From the NCBI GenBank assembly GCA_023423335.1, contig JAFAFU010000030.1, positions 1-64,000 of the forward strand: 64,000 bases of DNA, given 5' to 3'. The notes beneath the pieces were generated by a model that searched no databases, was not told the DNA's origin, and saw nothing but the letters and a program-made list of their open reading frames with translations. A program made the position numbers and the translations under genes. The DNA is from Bacillota bacterium (GTDB taxonomy: Bacteria > Bacillota > Clostridia > Lachnospirales > Lachnospiraceae). Of this stretch, positions 1-8,086 are shown one piece after another. How positions within the stretch are numbered: position 1 is the stretch's first letter; the number at the start of each line of letters is the position of its first letter.

Positions 1-50
1 ATGACACCGATGGCATATCATAATAAATATATTTTAGCCGCATGAAAGAA

Positions 51-79
51 TACCGCCAGTCTATAAACAACTGGCGGTA
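51..79. terminator. Perfect 10-bp inverted repeat, probable terminator
   Basis: TACCGCCAGT pairs with ACTGGCGGTA around a 9-nt loop. Only a weak T-rich tract follows on either strand, so it may serve as a weak bidirectional terminator between this prophage segment and genes left of the window. Positions 1-50 hold nothing I can support. Confidence 0.5.
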
Positions 80-92
80 GAAATAATTTTAA

Positions 93-257
93 TTATTCAA
101 TGTCCCACTTGACGGTAGCACACCAAATGATGACCGGGGTTCTGTTTTCGCCAGCGAAAATGAAGCTGCCTGCAGGAGGCTGTGATTTATATGCTGCTCG
201 TGTGGAACTGTATTTGGGGAAAAAGGAAAAGCACCCCGAAGGATGCTTTTCGACACA
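93..257 (-). pseudogene. C-terminal relic of an unrecognised protein
   Basis: A minus-strand open frame without any ATG, GTG or TTG start ends in a plausible protein C-terminus (…IIWCATVKWDIE, stop at 93-95). A stop codon at 258-260 closes it upstream, and a strong terminator hairpin (221-250) sits inside its 5' part, so it is unlikely to be expressed as it stands. It looks like the 3' end of a gene left behind by a deletion or recombination in the prophage. I do not recognise the family. Confidence 0.3.
221..250 (-). terminator. Rho-independent terminator with UUCG loop
   Basis: Read on the minus strand, a 10-bp stem (one U-G wobble) closes a UUCG tetraloop and is followed by TTTTCCTTTTTCC. 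It ends the transcript that carries the 36-aa gene just upstream and probably the lysis and cargo genes. Confidence 0.75.
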
Positions 258-268
258 TTATCTTTCAC

Positions 269-379
269 TTATTTCTTCTTTGTCTGTGATTTATCCGCTT
301 TCTTGATGGGTGCTTGGTTCCCGTTTATATCCTTTTCTTTATACGTCAAGTCAAATATAGTTGTGATATTTAATCCCAT
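269..379 (-). CDS. 36-aa conserved-looking prophage microprotein
   Basis: A small protein starting MGLNITTIFDL and ending in a lysine-rich tail (…SQTKKK). The start is the second of two nearby ATGs because a perfect AAGGAGG lies 6 nt upstream of it, while the first ATG abuts the ribosome site. It is followed within 20 nt by a strong terminator. No membrane segment is seen; the protein is short and basic at its C-terminus. Function unknown. The ideal ribosome site and dedicated terminator argue that it is really translated. Confidence 0.6.
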   Translation of the reverse strand: MGLNITTIFDLTYKEKDINGNQAPIKKADKSQTKKK

Positions 380-454
380 ATGCATCCTCCTTTTTGATAA
401 CTGCCAACAGTTATACGCTTATTATTATAAAGTTCATGGCATAATATGTCAATA

Positions 455-1348
455 CTATTTTTCCATGGTTGCAAGAGTCCCCTTTAATACAGTACTCCTT
501 GCCTTATCTGCTTGTGTTTGTATCTGTTTTTTAGCCTTTTCATTCCATATATTATATAATTCAACAACGTTTGTGTATAATTTGGGCTTTAACATCTTGT
601 TGTTAATAGCGATGTTATAATATAATATGCGCACCATTTCTAAATATGTACTATGCAACGACTGATATACAACCGACTCATCTGCCACTTTATGAGTAAA
701 ATGCATGGCAAAATATTCGAGATTGTTTAAAGTGCTCATAACGATATTATCCATAAAGCTATGGTGTAGTTTAGGTGTATTAACAACAGTTTCTACGATT
801 GTATTATCCCCTGATTTACTTACTCTTCTTTCTGTTAAGCCTTTTGTAAAGTCAAATAATTCGCCTGTTTCCATAACGGATTTTATAAAATCCTGCGAGT
901 GTATTATTCTAGCAATTTCTTCTATCTGTTTCTCAGAATAGTTTTCCTTAAGCTCCACTTCATCAAAATCGTGAAATTTTGATGCTTTAACACCTTTTAT
1001 TACTTCTAATATCCCCGTGTCTTGATATACTTTAAGTAAAAAAGACATATTGCATAAAATTTTGTCTTTGTAATATCCGGATAGCTCAATTGCTTTTTGC
1101 ACTCGCTCACTTTTATATTTAGTTATTTCACTTCGTGATGTTGAAACATATTGCCATACAGCTATAAACACCCCTGAAATAACAAAAAGGCTACTAACTA
1201 TTTGGAATATCTCATTTATACTGATTAAGGCTTCTTCATTAGTAAGCATATCTTTAAAAGATTTTACCTCATAAAACTTAAAGGAGTTATACAACAGTAA
1301 GGCTATTAATGCGAAAATGATGACAGTAACAGTTCTTCTTAAGTTCAT
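455..1348 (-). CDS. Two-TM membrane protein, DUF4760-like prophage cargo
   Basis: 297 aa. Two N-terminal membrane helices (about residues 7-23 and 48-68) are followed by a long soluble, mostly helical domain starting with QYVSTSRSEITKYKSERVQKAIELSGYY cut here into QYVSTSRSE and ERVQKAIEL as the most family-like parts. The layout (short inner-membrane hairpin plus cytosolic helical domain) recalls the DUF4760 family; this is a resemblance, not a proven hit. It sits after the lysis genes, on the minus strand, where prophages often carry fitness or superinfection-exclusion genes (inference). Ribosome site GAGAGGGG lies upstream of the ATG. Confidence 0.6.
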   Translation of the reverse strand: MNLRRTVTVIIFALIALLLYNSFKFYEVKSFKDMLTNEEALISINEIFQIVSSLFVISGVFIAVWQYVSTSRSEITKYKSERVQKAIELSGYYKDKILCNMSFLLKVYQDTGILEVIKGVKASKFHDFDEVELKENYSEKQIEEIARIIHSQDFIKSVMETGELFDFTKGLTERRVSKSGDNTIVETVVNTPKLHHSFMDNIVMSTLNNLEYFAMHFTHKVADESVVYQSLHSTYLEMVRILYYNIAINNKMLKPKLYTNVVELYNIWNEKAKKQIQTQADKARSTVLKGTLATMEK

Positions 1349-1534
1349 ATAAATAGCAGTCCCCTCTCAACTATTCTTATTATACCATAATTATACATCA
1401 TATTACATTTTTCTGCAACACTGAAAAGCTTTTTCGAAAAGTCTTTCTATTGTTTTTTGAAATGCATTTTTGCATGGATGCCACGAGAAACATCGGCCGC
1501 TACCTTGTGACAGATAGCAGCCGCATAAACTATA

Positions 1535-2440
1535 CTATTTTATCCTTCCCGTAGCCAATGCCTCAATCGTAGCTTTCCCGGCTTTCGTTCCGTCATCCTT
1601 CATGTGTTTACCCCAGCCCAGGCGTTCCCAGTAAATCAGTACAGCTATCCTGGTCTTCGGACCGTAGCTGCCGTCCACCGTGAGGGGAATGAAGCTCTCA
1701 GTACTGTTCAAGCACTGATTCAGCTTCGTCTGCAGCCACTTAATATCTTCCCTGGAAGATTCCGGCGTGATTGTTTTTGTAGGAATGTAGACCTCCGGCA
1801 CATACTTAGTCCCGGTATATTCACACACGCCCTTGCAGATCTCCTGTGCACATTCTTTCCAGAAGGCAGAGTTTGCCATCAACTCAGTCGCTTCCCGAAG
1901 ATTTGTCATGAATGCCAGTTCACAGAGGATTGCCGCCTTGGTTCCCATTGTATTACAATTGCACATGGCTAGGGCTCCCGTTGTGACTCCCCGGTTTTTC
2001 TGCTTCGCGCCACCGGCCAGATGTTTTAGGACAGTCTCTGCCAGCTTTTTGGACTGTCCGGCATACTTGTCATGTATATAGACCCCCACGCCTTCAGCCG
2101 TATTAAAGGTCACACCGTCGCCGTAAGCATTAAAGTGTATAGATATGCTGTAATCACATTTGCCTTTTAATATGGCGGCCTGGCGATCTGTCAGTGCCGT
2201 GTCCGGATCATCGGCGGCATTGGCATCATTCCAGCCGGTCCGCATAGTGGCAAAACCGCACCGCTCCAGCTCCCGGACCAGTAAGGATGCCACGCCGACA
2301 CTGGCATAATGCTCCCGATATTGCTCTCCTTTTTTGATGTCCACCTTGCCGTCCTTATCAATGTCAATGGCCTGGGGCATGGGCGGGGTACGTTTCCCGG
2401 CTGTATTGCTGCCATGGCCTGCATCTATATTAATCTTCAT
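1535..2440 (-). CDS. N-acetylmuramoyl-L-alanine amidase (phage endolysin)
   Basis: About 301 aa. Amidase_3 fold: DAGHG near residue 7 (first zinc histidine), SIHFNA near 99 (second histidine) and CELAF near 173 (catalytic glutamate). A C-terminal peptidoglycan-binding segment follows (about 230-300, with LTVDGSYGPKTR). It cuts the amide bond between muramic acid and the stem peptide to release phage particles or tailocins. An open frame begins at 2458, but GGAGGTGAT lies 4-12 nt before the ATG at 2440, which also places DAGHG right at the N-terminus as usual; I chose 2440. It overlaps the holin gene by 11 nt. Confidence 0.9.
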   Translation of the reverse strand: MKINIDAGHGSNTAGKRTPPMPQAIDIDKDGKVDIKKGEQYREHYASVGVASLLVRELERCGFATMRTGWNDANAADDPDTALTDRQAAILKGKCDYSISIHFNAYGDGVTFNTAEGVGVYIHDKYAGQSKKLAETVLKHLAGGAKQKNRGVTTGALAMCNCNTMGTKAAILCELAFMTNLREATELMANSAFWKECAQEICKGVCEYTGTKYVPEVYIPTKTITPESSREDIKWLQTKLNQCLNSTESFIPLTVDGSYGPKTRIAVLIYWERLGWGKHMKDDGTKAGKATIEALATGRIK

Positions 2441-2705
2441 CAATATCACCTCCATCATGATTCATTATATTCCGTACCAGCTCAAACGCTCCTGTGGAGG
2501 CCAGGCCGCTTGCCAGGCCGCCCAGCAATATCTCCGGTGTGAATGTCCATCCATTGAGCCAGGTATTCAAAATAACGCCCGCGACTGCCATGATAAGCGG
2601 TATGTATTTGTTCGGTATAAAGTCCAGACTGTTCTTGATAACATAGCCCAGACAGAAGCAAATTGCCATCACGATTACTACTATAAATTGATTTAACGTC
2701 TCCAT
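2430..2705 (-). CDS. Phage holin, Hol44 (holin superfamily V)-like
   Basis: 91 aa, two to three hydrophobic segments (about 7-25, 36-50, 58-75) and a charged DED tail. The FIPNKYIPLIMAVAGVI and GGLASGLASTGAFEL stretches are typical of the Hol44/Phage_holin_5_2 group. It makes membrane lesions that let the amidase reach the wall. The amidase start overlaps its 3' end, so the pair is translationally coupled. Confidence 0.8.
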   Translation of the reverse strand: METLNQFIVVIVMAICFCLGYVIKNSLDFIPNKYIPLIMAVAGVILNTWLNGWTFTPEILLGGLASGLASTGAFELVRNIMNHDGGDIDED

Positions 2706-2735
2706 ACTGTTCCCCTATTCCTCCGGATCACCGGA

Positions 2736-3029
2736 TTAAACAACCGATTCCACGCTTCGCTCTGTCAGAAAATCTCTGATTTTATGCTTCACATCAACTG
2801 CATAGGCCAGGGCCTTTTCTGTTTCTCCATTGGGCACTCCCCTCTTCTGTGCGATTGCTACCGCCTCCCCTAAACTAATCGATGCATTAACACCCTGGAT
2901 AAGCAGGATGTTCATTTTTTCCCTGGCTTTATCCCGATCATTCTGCCGCTTAACAAACCATGCCACGATTGCACCAGTGATCGTTGATGGGATCCCTGCC
3001 GCTAATATAATGCTCCATATTTCATTCAT
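2736..3029 (-). CDS. Small phage membrane protein of the lysis cassette
   Basis: 97 aa with one N-terminal membrane helix (about 5-24), a basic patch (KRQNDRDKAREK) and a soluble helical tail (GVNASISLGEAVAIAQKRG). Proteins of this type are common between tail fibre and holin genes in clostridial prophages, and may act as a second holin or lysis accessory factor (inference). A terminator lies immediately upstream. Confidence 0.6.
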   Translation of the reverse strand: MNEIWSIILAAGIPSTITGAIVAWFVKRQNDRDKAREKMNILLIQGVNASISLGEAVAIAQKRGVPNGETEKALAYAVDVKHKIRDFLTERSVESVV

Positions 3030-3052
3030 ACATGGTATACCATCCTTTTCCT

Positions 3053-3082
3053 ACTTATAAAAGGCATCCATTCGGATGCCTT
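3053..3082 (-). terminator. Terminator after the tail-fibre operon
   Basis: A 9-bp stem, AAGGCATCC with GGATGCCTT around a 4-nt loop, followed on the minus strand by TTATAAG. It overlaps the stop codon of the 47-aa gene and separates the tail operon from the lysis cassette. Confidence 0.6.
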
Positions 3083-3224
3083 ATTGTAACAGTGCTTCTA
3101 ATTCCCTGTGCTGCTCCGGGGTAATTCTGTTATTCATCAAGAATACATCCATCATACCCAGGATTTCTTCATTGGTCTTTTTACTAAGTGCTATAATTTT
3201 TTTCAAGTTTTCATATGTATTCAT
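3081..3224 (-). CDS. 47-aa tail-associated small protein (XkdX-like position)
   Basis: Starts MNTYENLKKIIAL and contains MMDVFLMNNRITPEQHRELE, the pattern of the very small helical protein that follows the fibre genes in PBSX-like phages. Its ATG overlaps the TGA of the preceding gene (ATGA at 3221-3224), showing translational coupling. Precise role unknown; it may be a fibre-assembly or regulatory factor. Confidence 0.7.
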   Translation of the reverse strand: MNTYENLKKIIALSKKTNEEILGMMDVFLMNNRITPEQHRELEALLQ

Positions 3225-3550
3225 ACCTGTTCGGCTCCTTTCCGTGCCAAGCCAAGTTCAAGCATACTTAATCTGAAGTCCATTTCCAATTCGGCTTCAA
3301 TTTGACGCTCTTCCAAGGTGTTCGTTTTGTTTACAGCCCGTTTTAACAGATGTTCAACCGTTTCCACAGGCTTGAGCTTTTTTGTATACTTAAGAATAGT
3401 TTTGTTCTCATCCATATACCCAATAAGTACATCGTATAACTCTAATTCAAAATCCTCTTCAGAGGCTGCTATGTCTTCGCCTTCATTTTCTGCAACTTTT
3501 TCTAAAACAATACATCTGTTTTTTTCTTGCCAGTATCTGTAATAAAACAT
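3221..3550 (-). CDS. Hypothetical tail-fibre-linked protein
   Basis: 109 aa, starts MFYYRYWQEKNR; acidic middle and a helical C-terminal half (VEHLLKRAV … EERQIEAELEMDFRLSMLELGL). Ribosome site AAAGGAG is 8 nt from the ATG. The gene lies 17 nt after the long fibre gene and is coupled to the 47-aa gene. It is probably a fibre chaperone or baseplate accessory (inference from position). No catalytic motif seen. Confidence 0.65.
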   Translation of the reverse strand: MFYYRYWQEKNRCIVLEKVAENEGEDIAASEEDFELELYDVLIGYMDENKTILKYTKKLKPVETVEHLLKRAVNKTNTLEERQIEAELEMDFRLSMLELGLARKGAEQV

Positions 3551-3567
3551 AGAATTCTCCTTTCAAT

Positions 3568-5841
3568 TTAGTATGGAATTAAAGCACTAGCAGCACTGCT
3601 AAAGGTGGTTTGTGCCGAAGATATATGAGTCATTGTAAATGTTTTAGCAGTTGTATTGAATGTTATAGAATCGTACGTATAACTAGACCAATCTTTTTCC
3701 GAATACAAACATCTATTCCCTGCTAGGTTAAAGCATAATATAATATCCTGATAGAAATTCGAGCTGGGTGATCTGCTGAATATAGACATATCAGATATCC
3801 TGATTGCATATATCCACCTATAATAAGGCTCATATCCCTCTGTGACAGTATAAAATACGTATCCGTCTGGATGGACAGCTAATAAATATCGAGATTCGTA
3901 TGATATCGTAATTGAACCAGATGAAGTCAGTGTTCTTCCAACATAGTTAATAGCGTATTTCTTACAATATCTTGTATTCTCTACCATATCAAAAATAAGT
4001 AAAAATGCGTTATCATAACTTATCTTATAATTATACAGACTAATACCACCAATCGTTGTACCTACTGTATATGTTGTGCCGTTTTTAAACCATGGTACTA
4101 TTCTGGTATTCCAATTGGACGCAAATCCTGCTATAACAACATTAGCATCAGATGAACATTCTAATTGCCAAACCCCTTGATTTAATGTATTTGAATTATG
4201 TGCCGCCGTAGTGTGATCTAGTGCAAAGGTTGAACCATTATACTTATACACGGCAATAAAATAATATAACTCACTGCTGTATTGGAAATTATATAGCGCA
4301 AATACTGTCGATCCATCTCCAGACAATACTTGTGCTCTATTAGTCGCAGTTTGCGAACCGCTGTAAGTATAGGCTAAAGTACCCGGTAAAGTGGTATTTA
4401 ACGAATATACATCCCCCATCCGTCTATAAATATTTCTGCTGCTTGTTAATATAAATTTACCATCCTTGCTTATATTAGTCATCTGACCCGTAGCAGTAAG
4501 TTCCTGACCTTTGGTAAGCGTATCACCGTTCTTATTATAAACAGAAAATCCATTGCTACCGCCATGTATCATATAACTGCCTTTTTCAGATAACTGTACC
4601 CAAGCGCTTCCGTTCCACATATGTGCAGTCTCAATATCAAGTACTCCGCCAAGCTTTGAATAAACCATTGGTCTGTTTAAAGACATAGTCAGGTTAGCTT
4701 TACTTGATACAACCCAGTTACCGCCGGTATTATCTTGCATAGTACAGGATTTTTGGCTTCCATCCGTTAAAGTCATAGTATCATTAACTGATATATTTCT
4801 ATAGGCTAAATCCCCTGTCACTAACATTAAAGTACCATTTGCTTCACCGGCATTCACCGCCTCTAAGATTTTTATTGCGGTGAAAGAAGTCCCCTGGGAT
4901 GAATTTACCCAGATATGGCCGTTGGCTGCTGCTGCAGGCTGCGATGTAGATATAGTAATAGGGAAGGTAAATACATTCGTGTCAAGAGTTCCTACAATAG
5001 ACGTTCCGACCCCGTCCCCCACTGCCACGCCTTTCTTTAGATTGGAGGGCGTTAAATTATTAATAGCACGCCTTATGTAGCTTTCATTGGGTATTACGCC
5101 TTTTACCGCACCGCCTAAATAAAGATCAATACCTCCGTCAAACACATTGGCACGATTGGGAAGCCCGTTGTTTATAATCCCATTCCCGTCCTTAGTATAA
5201 ACTTTCATAGAGCCTTGCAGGCCAAATACATTTATATCTGAGGGAACATTGGAACTTACAAAATCTGCGTCGTAAATTCTGAGTTTAGATGTTTGGTCAT
5301 AGTAAGCAGCAGCCGGTACAGTGACCTCAATATACCCTGAACTTGAGCCTGTTGATGCTGCTGTTGGAGCAGTAGTTACAGCGCCCGCCTTATTGACCAT
5401 CTCACCGGTTATTTCACCCGCATCTGTAGTCGCTGTCTTCCCCAGGAGGAGGTCAGATGCAGCGGCATTGCCGGAAGCTCCCTCACCCTGTAATATAAAA
5501 TTTGTGCCGTCATACCTCAATGTGTAGATTCCGGCAGCCTTAAGATTAGTGGCATTACTGCCATTGGCTTTTTTGATCGGTTTTGCACCCCAACTGTTTA
5601 TATTCAGCGTGCTTGCGCCGGTAGAATCTGTATTGAATTTGATGCTTAAAGCTATTCCGGCGGACAGGGTCTTAATATCAGGTGCAGTGATTGTATAGGT
5701 ATTAACTGTCCCGGATGTCACCCCGATGTACGGGATCAACCCCTTATCAATGATATCAAAGTTTCCATTGACAGTATCTATATTGTAGTAATCCGAGCCG
5801 GCATCCTTTATCATGCCAAAATTCGTTGTCTGTGTAGCCAT
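3568..5841 (-). CDS. Phage tail fibre / receptor-binding protein
   Basis: 757 aa. The N-terminal 120 residues carry the baseplate-attachment type sequence (ATQTTNFGMIKDAGSDYYN, then LNINSWGAKPIKKANG). The middle part (about 130-330) is small-residue-rich with a LLLGKTATTDAGEITGEM repeat-like motif common in clostridial fibres. The C-terminal half (about 430-757) has repeated short beta-strand units ending in aromatic blades, suggesting a propeller-like receptor-binding head. The C-terminal DNA looks more AT-rich than the 5' half, as expected when receptor-binding tips are exchanged. It lies between the gp48-like baseplate gene and small accessory genes. Confidence 0.8.
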   Translation of the reverse strand: MATQTTNFGMIKDAGSDYYNIDTVNGNFDIIDKGLIPYIGVTSGTVNTYTITAPDIKTLSAGIALSIKFNTDSTGASTLNINSWGAKPIKKANGSNATNLKAAGIYTLRYDGTNFILQGEGASGNAAASDLLLGKTATTDAGEITGEMVNKAGAVTTAPTAASTGSSSGYIEVTVPAAAYYDQTSKLRIYDADFVSSNVPSDINVFGLQGSMKVYTKDGNGIINNGLPNRANVFDGGIDLYLGGAVKGVIPNESYIRRAINNLTPSNLKKGVAVGDGVGTSIVGTLDTNVFTFPITISTSQPAAAANGHIWVNSSQGTSFTAIKILEAVNAGEANGTLMLVTGDLAYRNISVNDTMTLTDGSQKSCTMQDNTGGNWVVSSKANLTMSLNRPMVYSKLGGVLDIETAHMWNGSAWVQLSEKGSYMIHGGSNGFSVYNKNGDTLTKGQELTATGQMTNISKDGKFILTSSRNIYRRMGDVYSLNTTLPGTLAYTYSGSQTATNRAQVLSGDGSTVFALYNFQYSSELYYFIAVYKYNGSTFALDHTTAAHNSNTLNQGVWQLECSSDANVVIAGFASNWNTRIVPWFKNGTTYTVGTTIGGISLYNYKISYDNAFLLIFDMVENTRYCKKYAINYVGRTLTSSGSITISYESRYLLAVHPDGYVFYTVTEGYEPYYRWIYAIRISDMSIFSRSPSSNFYQDIILCFNLAGNRCLYSEKDWSSYTYDSITFNTTAKTFTMTHISSAQTTFSSAASALIPY

Positions 5842-5842
5842 T

Positions 5843-6379
5843 TTAATTTATCTCTCCTTCCTTTAATTCGTCATGGATATAGGTATTTAACTGCTCATGG
5901 GTATAGCTGCTTAATTCCACATGTGTCCGGTAAACATACTCAAAGATATACGCTAAGTGTGCCGGTTTAATCTCTTCGATCGTAATCGTCAGGTCTGCCA
6001 TGTTGGGAGGCAGTCCTTTGGTTCCGACAAATTTAATCTTAAAACTATAATTTGCCGGGTCCTCAATAACCTCAACCTCGCCGTTACTATAGGCTGCCGC
6101 CGTATCTTTGATCATCTGTTTTGTGACGGTGCCGGTCCCTCTGATCTTCGCTCGGATTCGTTCCCGGCGAAACTCATCCGACTTGCTGACATCTACCTGT
6201 ATACCGTATATTTGCTCATAACGGCTCAGAAGACTGGTTGCTGTATTTACAAAGCACTGGTCCATTGCCTCGCTGAAACAGCTGGCTAGATCATTCACCT
6301 TGGTGCTTAAGATTTCCTGTAATTCCTCTACGCCTCGGCTCCCCCGGTAATACCTCGGAAGCAAATCCAATAAACCCAC
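5843..6379 (-). CDS. Baseplate protein, YmfQ/Mu gp48-like (DUF2313)
   Basis: 178 aa. The start MGLLDLLPRYYRGSRGVEELQ and the middle LLSRYEQIYGIQVD … EFRRERIRAKIRGTGTVT are typical of the Mu gp48/YmfQ family, which joins the wedge to the fibres in contractile baseplates. The start is GTG, with GGAGGTGAG upstream. One nt separates it from both neighbours, in the usual order J-like, gp48-like, fibre. Confidence 0.85.
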   Translation of the reverse strand: MGLLDLLPRYYRGSRGVEELQEILSTKVNDLASCFSEAMDQCFVNTATSLLSRYEQIYGIQVDVSKSDEFRRERIRAKIRGTGTVTKQMIKDTAAAYSNGEVEVIEDPANYSFKIKFVGTKGLPPNMADLTITIEEIKPAHLAYIFEYVYRTHVELSSYTHEQLNTYIHDELKEGEIN

Positions 6380-7429
6380 TTAACTCACCTCCGTCAGCAT
6401 AATAGTGCCGGTGATCGGCATCTCATCTGAAGCTATGGAAATATTAGCTGTTCCGGAATTTACGAACAAATCATTATAATCCCCCACTCCTTCAGTCGAC
6501 AGTAATAAGCTCCCGATCTTTGCATAACTCACGGAATAAGTCTCAAATACAACACCTTTAAGATACGCCGTTAAAGCCGTGGCAAAAGCAGCCTGTACAT
6601 CGGCGAGAGCTTTGGATCCGTCAAGGACCACATCAGCAGCGATATTAATTGTTAACCCGGAAGGGCTCTCCACTGTTACGGCCGCGCCGATTGGTCGAAC
6701 GGCCTCAATATGCGCTGCCACAATATCCGGTAATGATGGGTCGATAGCCATGTCTTCATTAATTACCAGCACCTTAACCGTTCCCGGACCATTCCACAAT
6801 GGGAAAACTTTCGCATTGCCACAGCCGGACACCTCAAGAGCCCATTGCTTATAATGAGTCTCGTTGCCCGATGTCGTCGGCCTGCGCTGGTAACTGCGAA
6901 GCCTCGCCATAAGTGCCTCATCTGTCTCCGGATTAGTTCCCCCTGCTGCGGGCGTATTCGTCACTGACATAATGCCGCTTGAGTTCACAAACTGTCTTGT
7001 GATTGTGCCGGCTGCAACATTGTAATCCTCGCCGACTTCCGCCGCGGTAGCGGTAATTATCACACTGCCATTTTCGATAGCAGCATTGTTGTTGGTTGTG
7101 TACTGTAAGCCGTCGGCTGTCAAAAACACTTTACCCTTTGGAATTACAGTACCATTCACCCCCAGAACAGTGAGGGTTGTGGTTGCTTTTGTTCCACCCT
7201 TGCGGGTGATACCATACTCCGCGCAGCGTTTATCTATATATTCCCCTGATGTTTCATCTACAAATGCAATAGAGATCATTGTATCCAGCGACTGGTACGC
7301 CTTCCATATTTCATAGGCAACCCCGCTTATCATATCATTGGTAAAGCTGCCTTCCCTGACATCGATATCCGTTGACATGCGGCTTAATATGTCGTTCTTG
7401 ACCTCTTCAACAGTTAATTCTTCATACAT
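6380..7429 (-). CDS. xkdT: Baseplate J / Mu gp47-like wedge protein (XkdT)
   Basis: 349 aa, normal length for XkdT. Landmarks: VREGSFTNDMISGVAYEIWKAYQ cut to DVREGSFTNDMI near residue 23, DKRCAEYGITRKGGTKA near 65, GGTNPETDEALMARLRSYQRRPTTSGN (first part near 163). It builds the baseplate wedge ring of a contractile tail. It overlaps the gp25-like gene by 8 nt; ribosome site GGGGAGGTG. Confidence 0.92.
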   Translation of the reverse strand: MYEELTVEEVKNDILSRMSTDIDVREGSFTNDMISGVAYEIWKAYQSLDTMISIAFVDETSGEYIDKRCAEYGITRKGGTKATTTLTVLGVNGTVIPKGKVFLTADGLQYTTNNNAAIENGSVIITATAAEVGEDYNVAAGTITRQFVNSSGIMSVTNTPAAGGTNPETDEALMARLRSYQRRPTTSGNETHYKQWALEVSGCGNAKVFPLWNGPGTVKVLVINEDMAIDPSLPDIVAAHIEAVRPIGAAVTVESPSGLTINIAADVVLDGSKALADVQAAFATALTAYLKGVVFETYSVSYAKIGSLLLSTEGVGDYNDLFVNSGTANISIASDEMPITGTIMLTEVS

Positions 7430-7838
7430 TTATTTTCACCTCCCCGTAAATGGTTTCAATGGTGCAGCTGATGCTTAAAACCTCTCCGTCAAATGATACG
7501 ACCATATCGGATACGCCAGTAATATAAGGATTAATCAAGAGACATTCCTTTACATAGCGACTGGCCTCAGACTGCTTCAACTCCTCTGTATACGGCTGTC
7601 CGATCAGTGACTCTGCCTCACACCCATAATTCCATGTATAAATCTCATGCCGGAATCTGGGCGTTTGAAGAGTCTTCCAGGCCCAAACTAAAACAGCTTC
7701 CTTGCCGCTTATTATGACAGGAGAGCCGTTATTAAAAACCGGGGTATTATTTTCATAATCCCATTTTACTTCTTTATATAGCTTCAATCCTGTCTCAGCC
7801 TCATAGCTTTGTGGCTGTATAATCGGAAAAACACTCAT
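7422..7838 (-). CDS. xkdS: Baseplate wedge protein, gp25/DUF2634-like (XkdS)
   Basis: 138 aa. The LVWAWKTLQTPRFRHEIYTW motif and the YGCEAESLIGQ stretch are typical of DUF2634/gp25-type wedge proteins. Its start overlaps the stop of the XkdR-like gene (ATGA) and its end overlaps the XkdT-like gene, giving tight coupling within the baseplate module. Confidence 0.88.
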   Translation of the reverse strand: MSVFPIIQPQSYEAETGLKLYKEVKWDYENNTPVFNNGSPVIISGKEAVLVWAWKTLQTPRFRHEIYTWNYGCEAESLIGQPYTEELKQSEASRYVKECLLINPYITGVSDMVVSFDGEVLSISCTIETIYGEVKINV

Positions 7839-8086
7839 GTATTCACCACCTTGCAGATAATTATATACCTTTGTTCATCCTCGATCGGCAGGAGCAATAG
7901 GCGATCCCCTACTTCAAAACTGACCATCATACCATTTTTTATTAAAGAGCTATTATCCTGTGTGGTACCTGCCACATCCACCATAAGAGGATCATCAGAG
8001 GATACAATGCCCAGCCGATAGAAAACAGGTGCCTTATTGTCGTCTCTGATTATTTGCACAATAGATGCAAAGGGATTACCCTCCAT
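7835..8086 (-). CDS. xkdR: Baseplate component, DUF2577-like (XkdR)
   Basis: 83 aa, shorter than many relatives. DNSSLIKNGMMVSFEVGDRLLLLP matches the OB-like DUF2577 pattern of a small hub or spike adaptor that follows XkdQ. It starts inside the end of the XkdQ-like gene (11-nt overlap) with GGAGGTGAATTAA before the ATG. Confidence 0.8.
   Translation of the reverse strand: MEGNPFASIVQIIRDDNKAPVFYRLGIVSSDDPLMVDVAGTTQDNSSLIKNGMMVSFEVGDRLLLLPIEDEQRYIIICKVVNT

Noticed and set aside
100..306. Plus-strand open frame MSHLTVAHQMMTG…
   Set aside because: No ribosome site; it runs over a minus-strand terminator and small gene, and the minus-strand frame is more protein-like.
243..620. Plus-strand 125-aa hydrophobic open frame
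   Set aside because: Lies opposite the terminator, the 36-aa gene and the 3' end of the membrane-protein gene; hydrophobicity is the usual mirror of AT-rich antisense.
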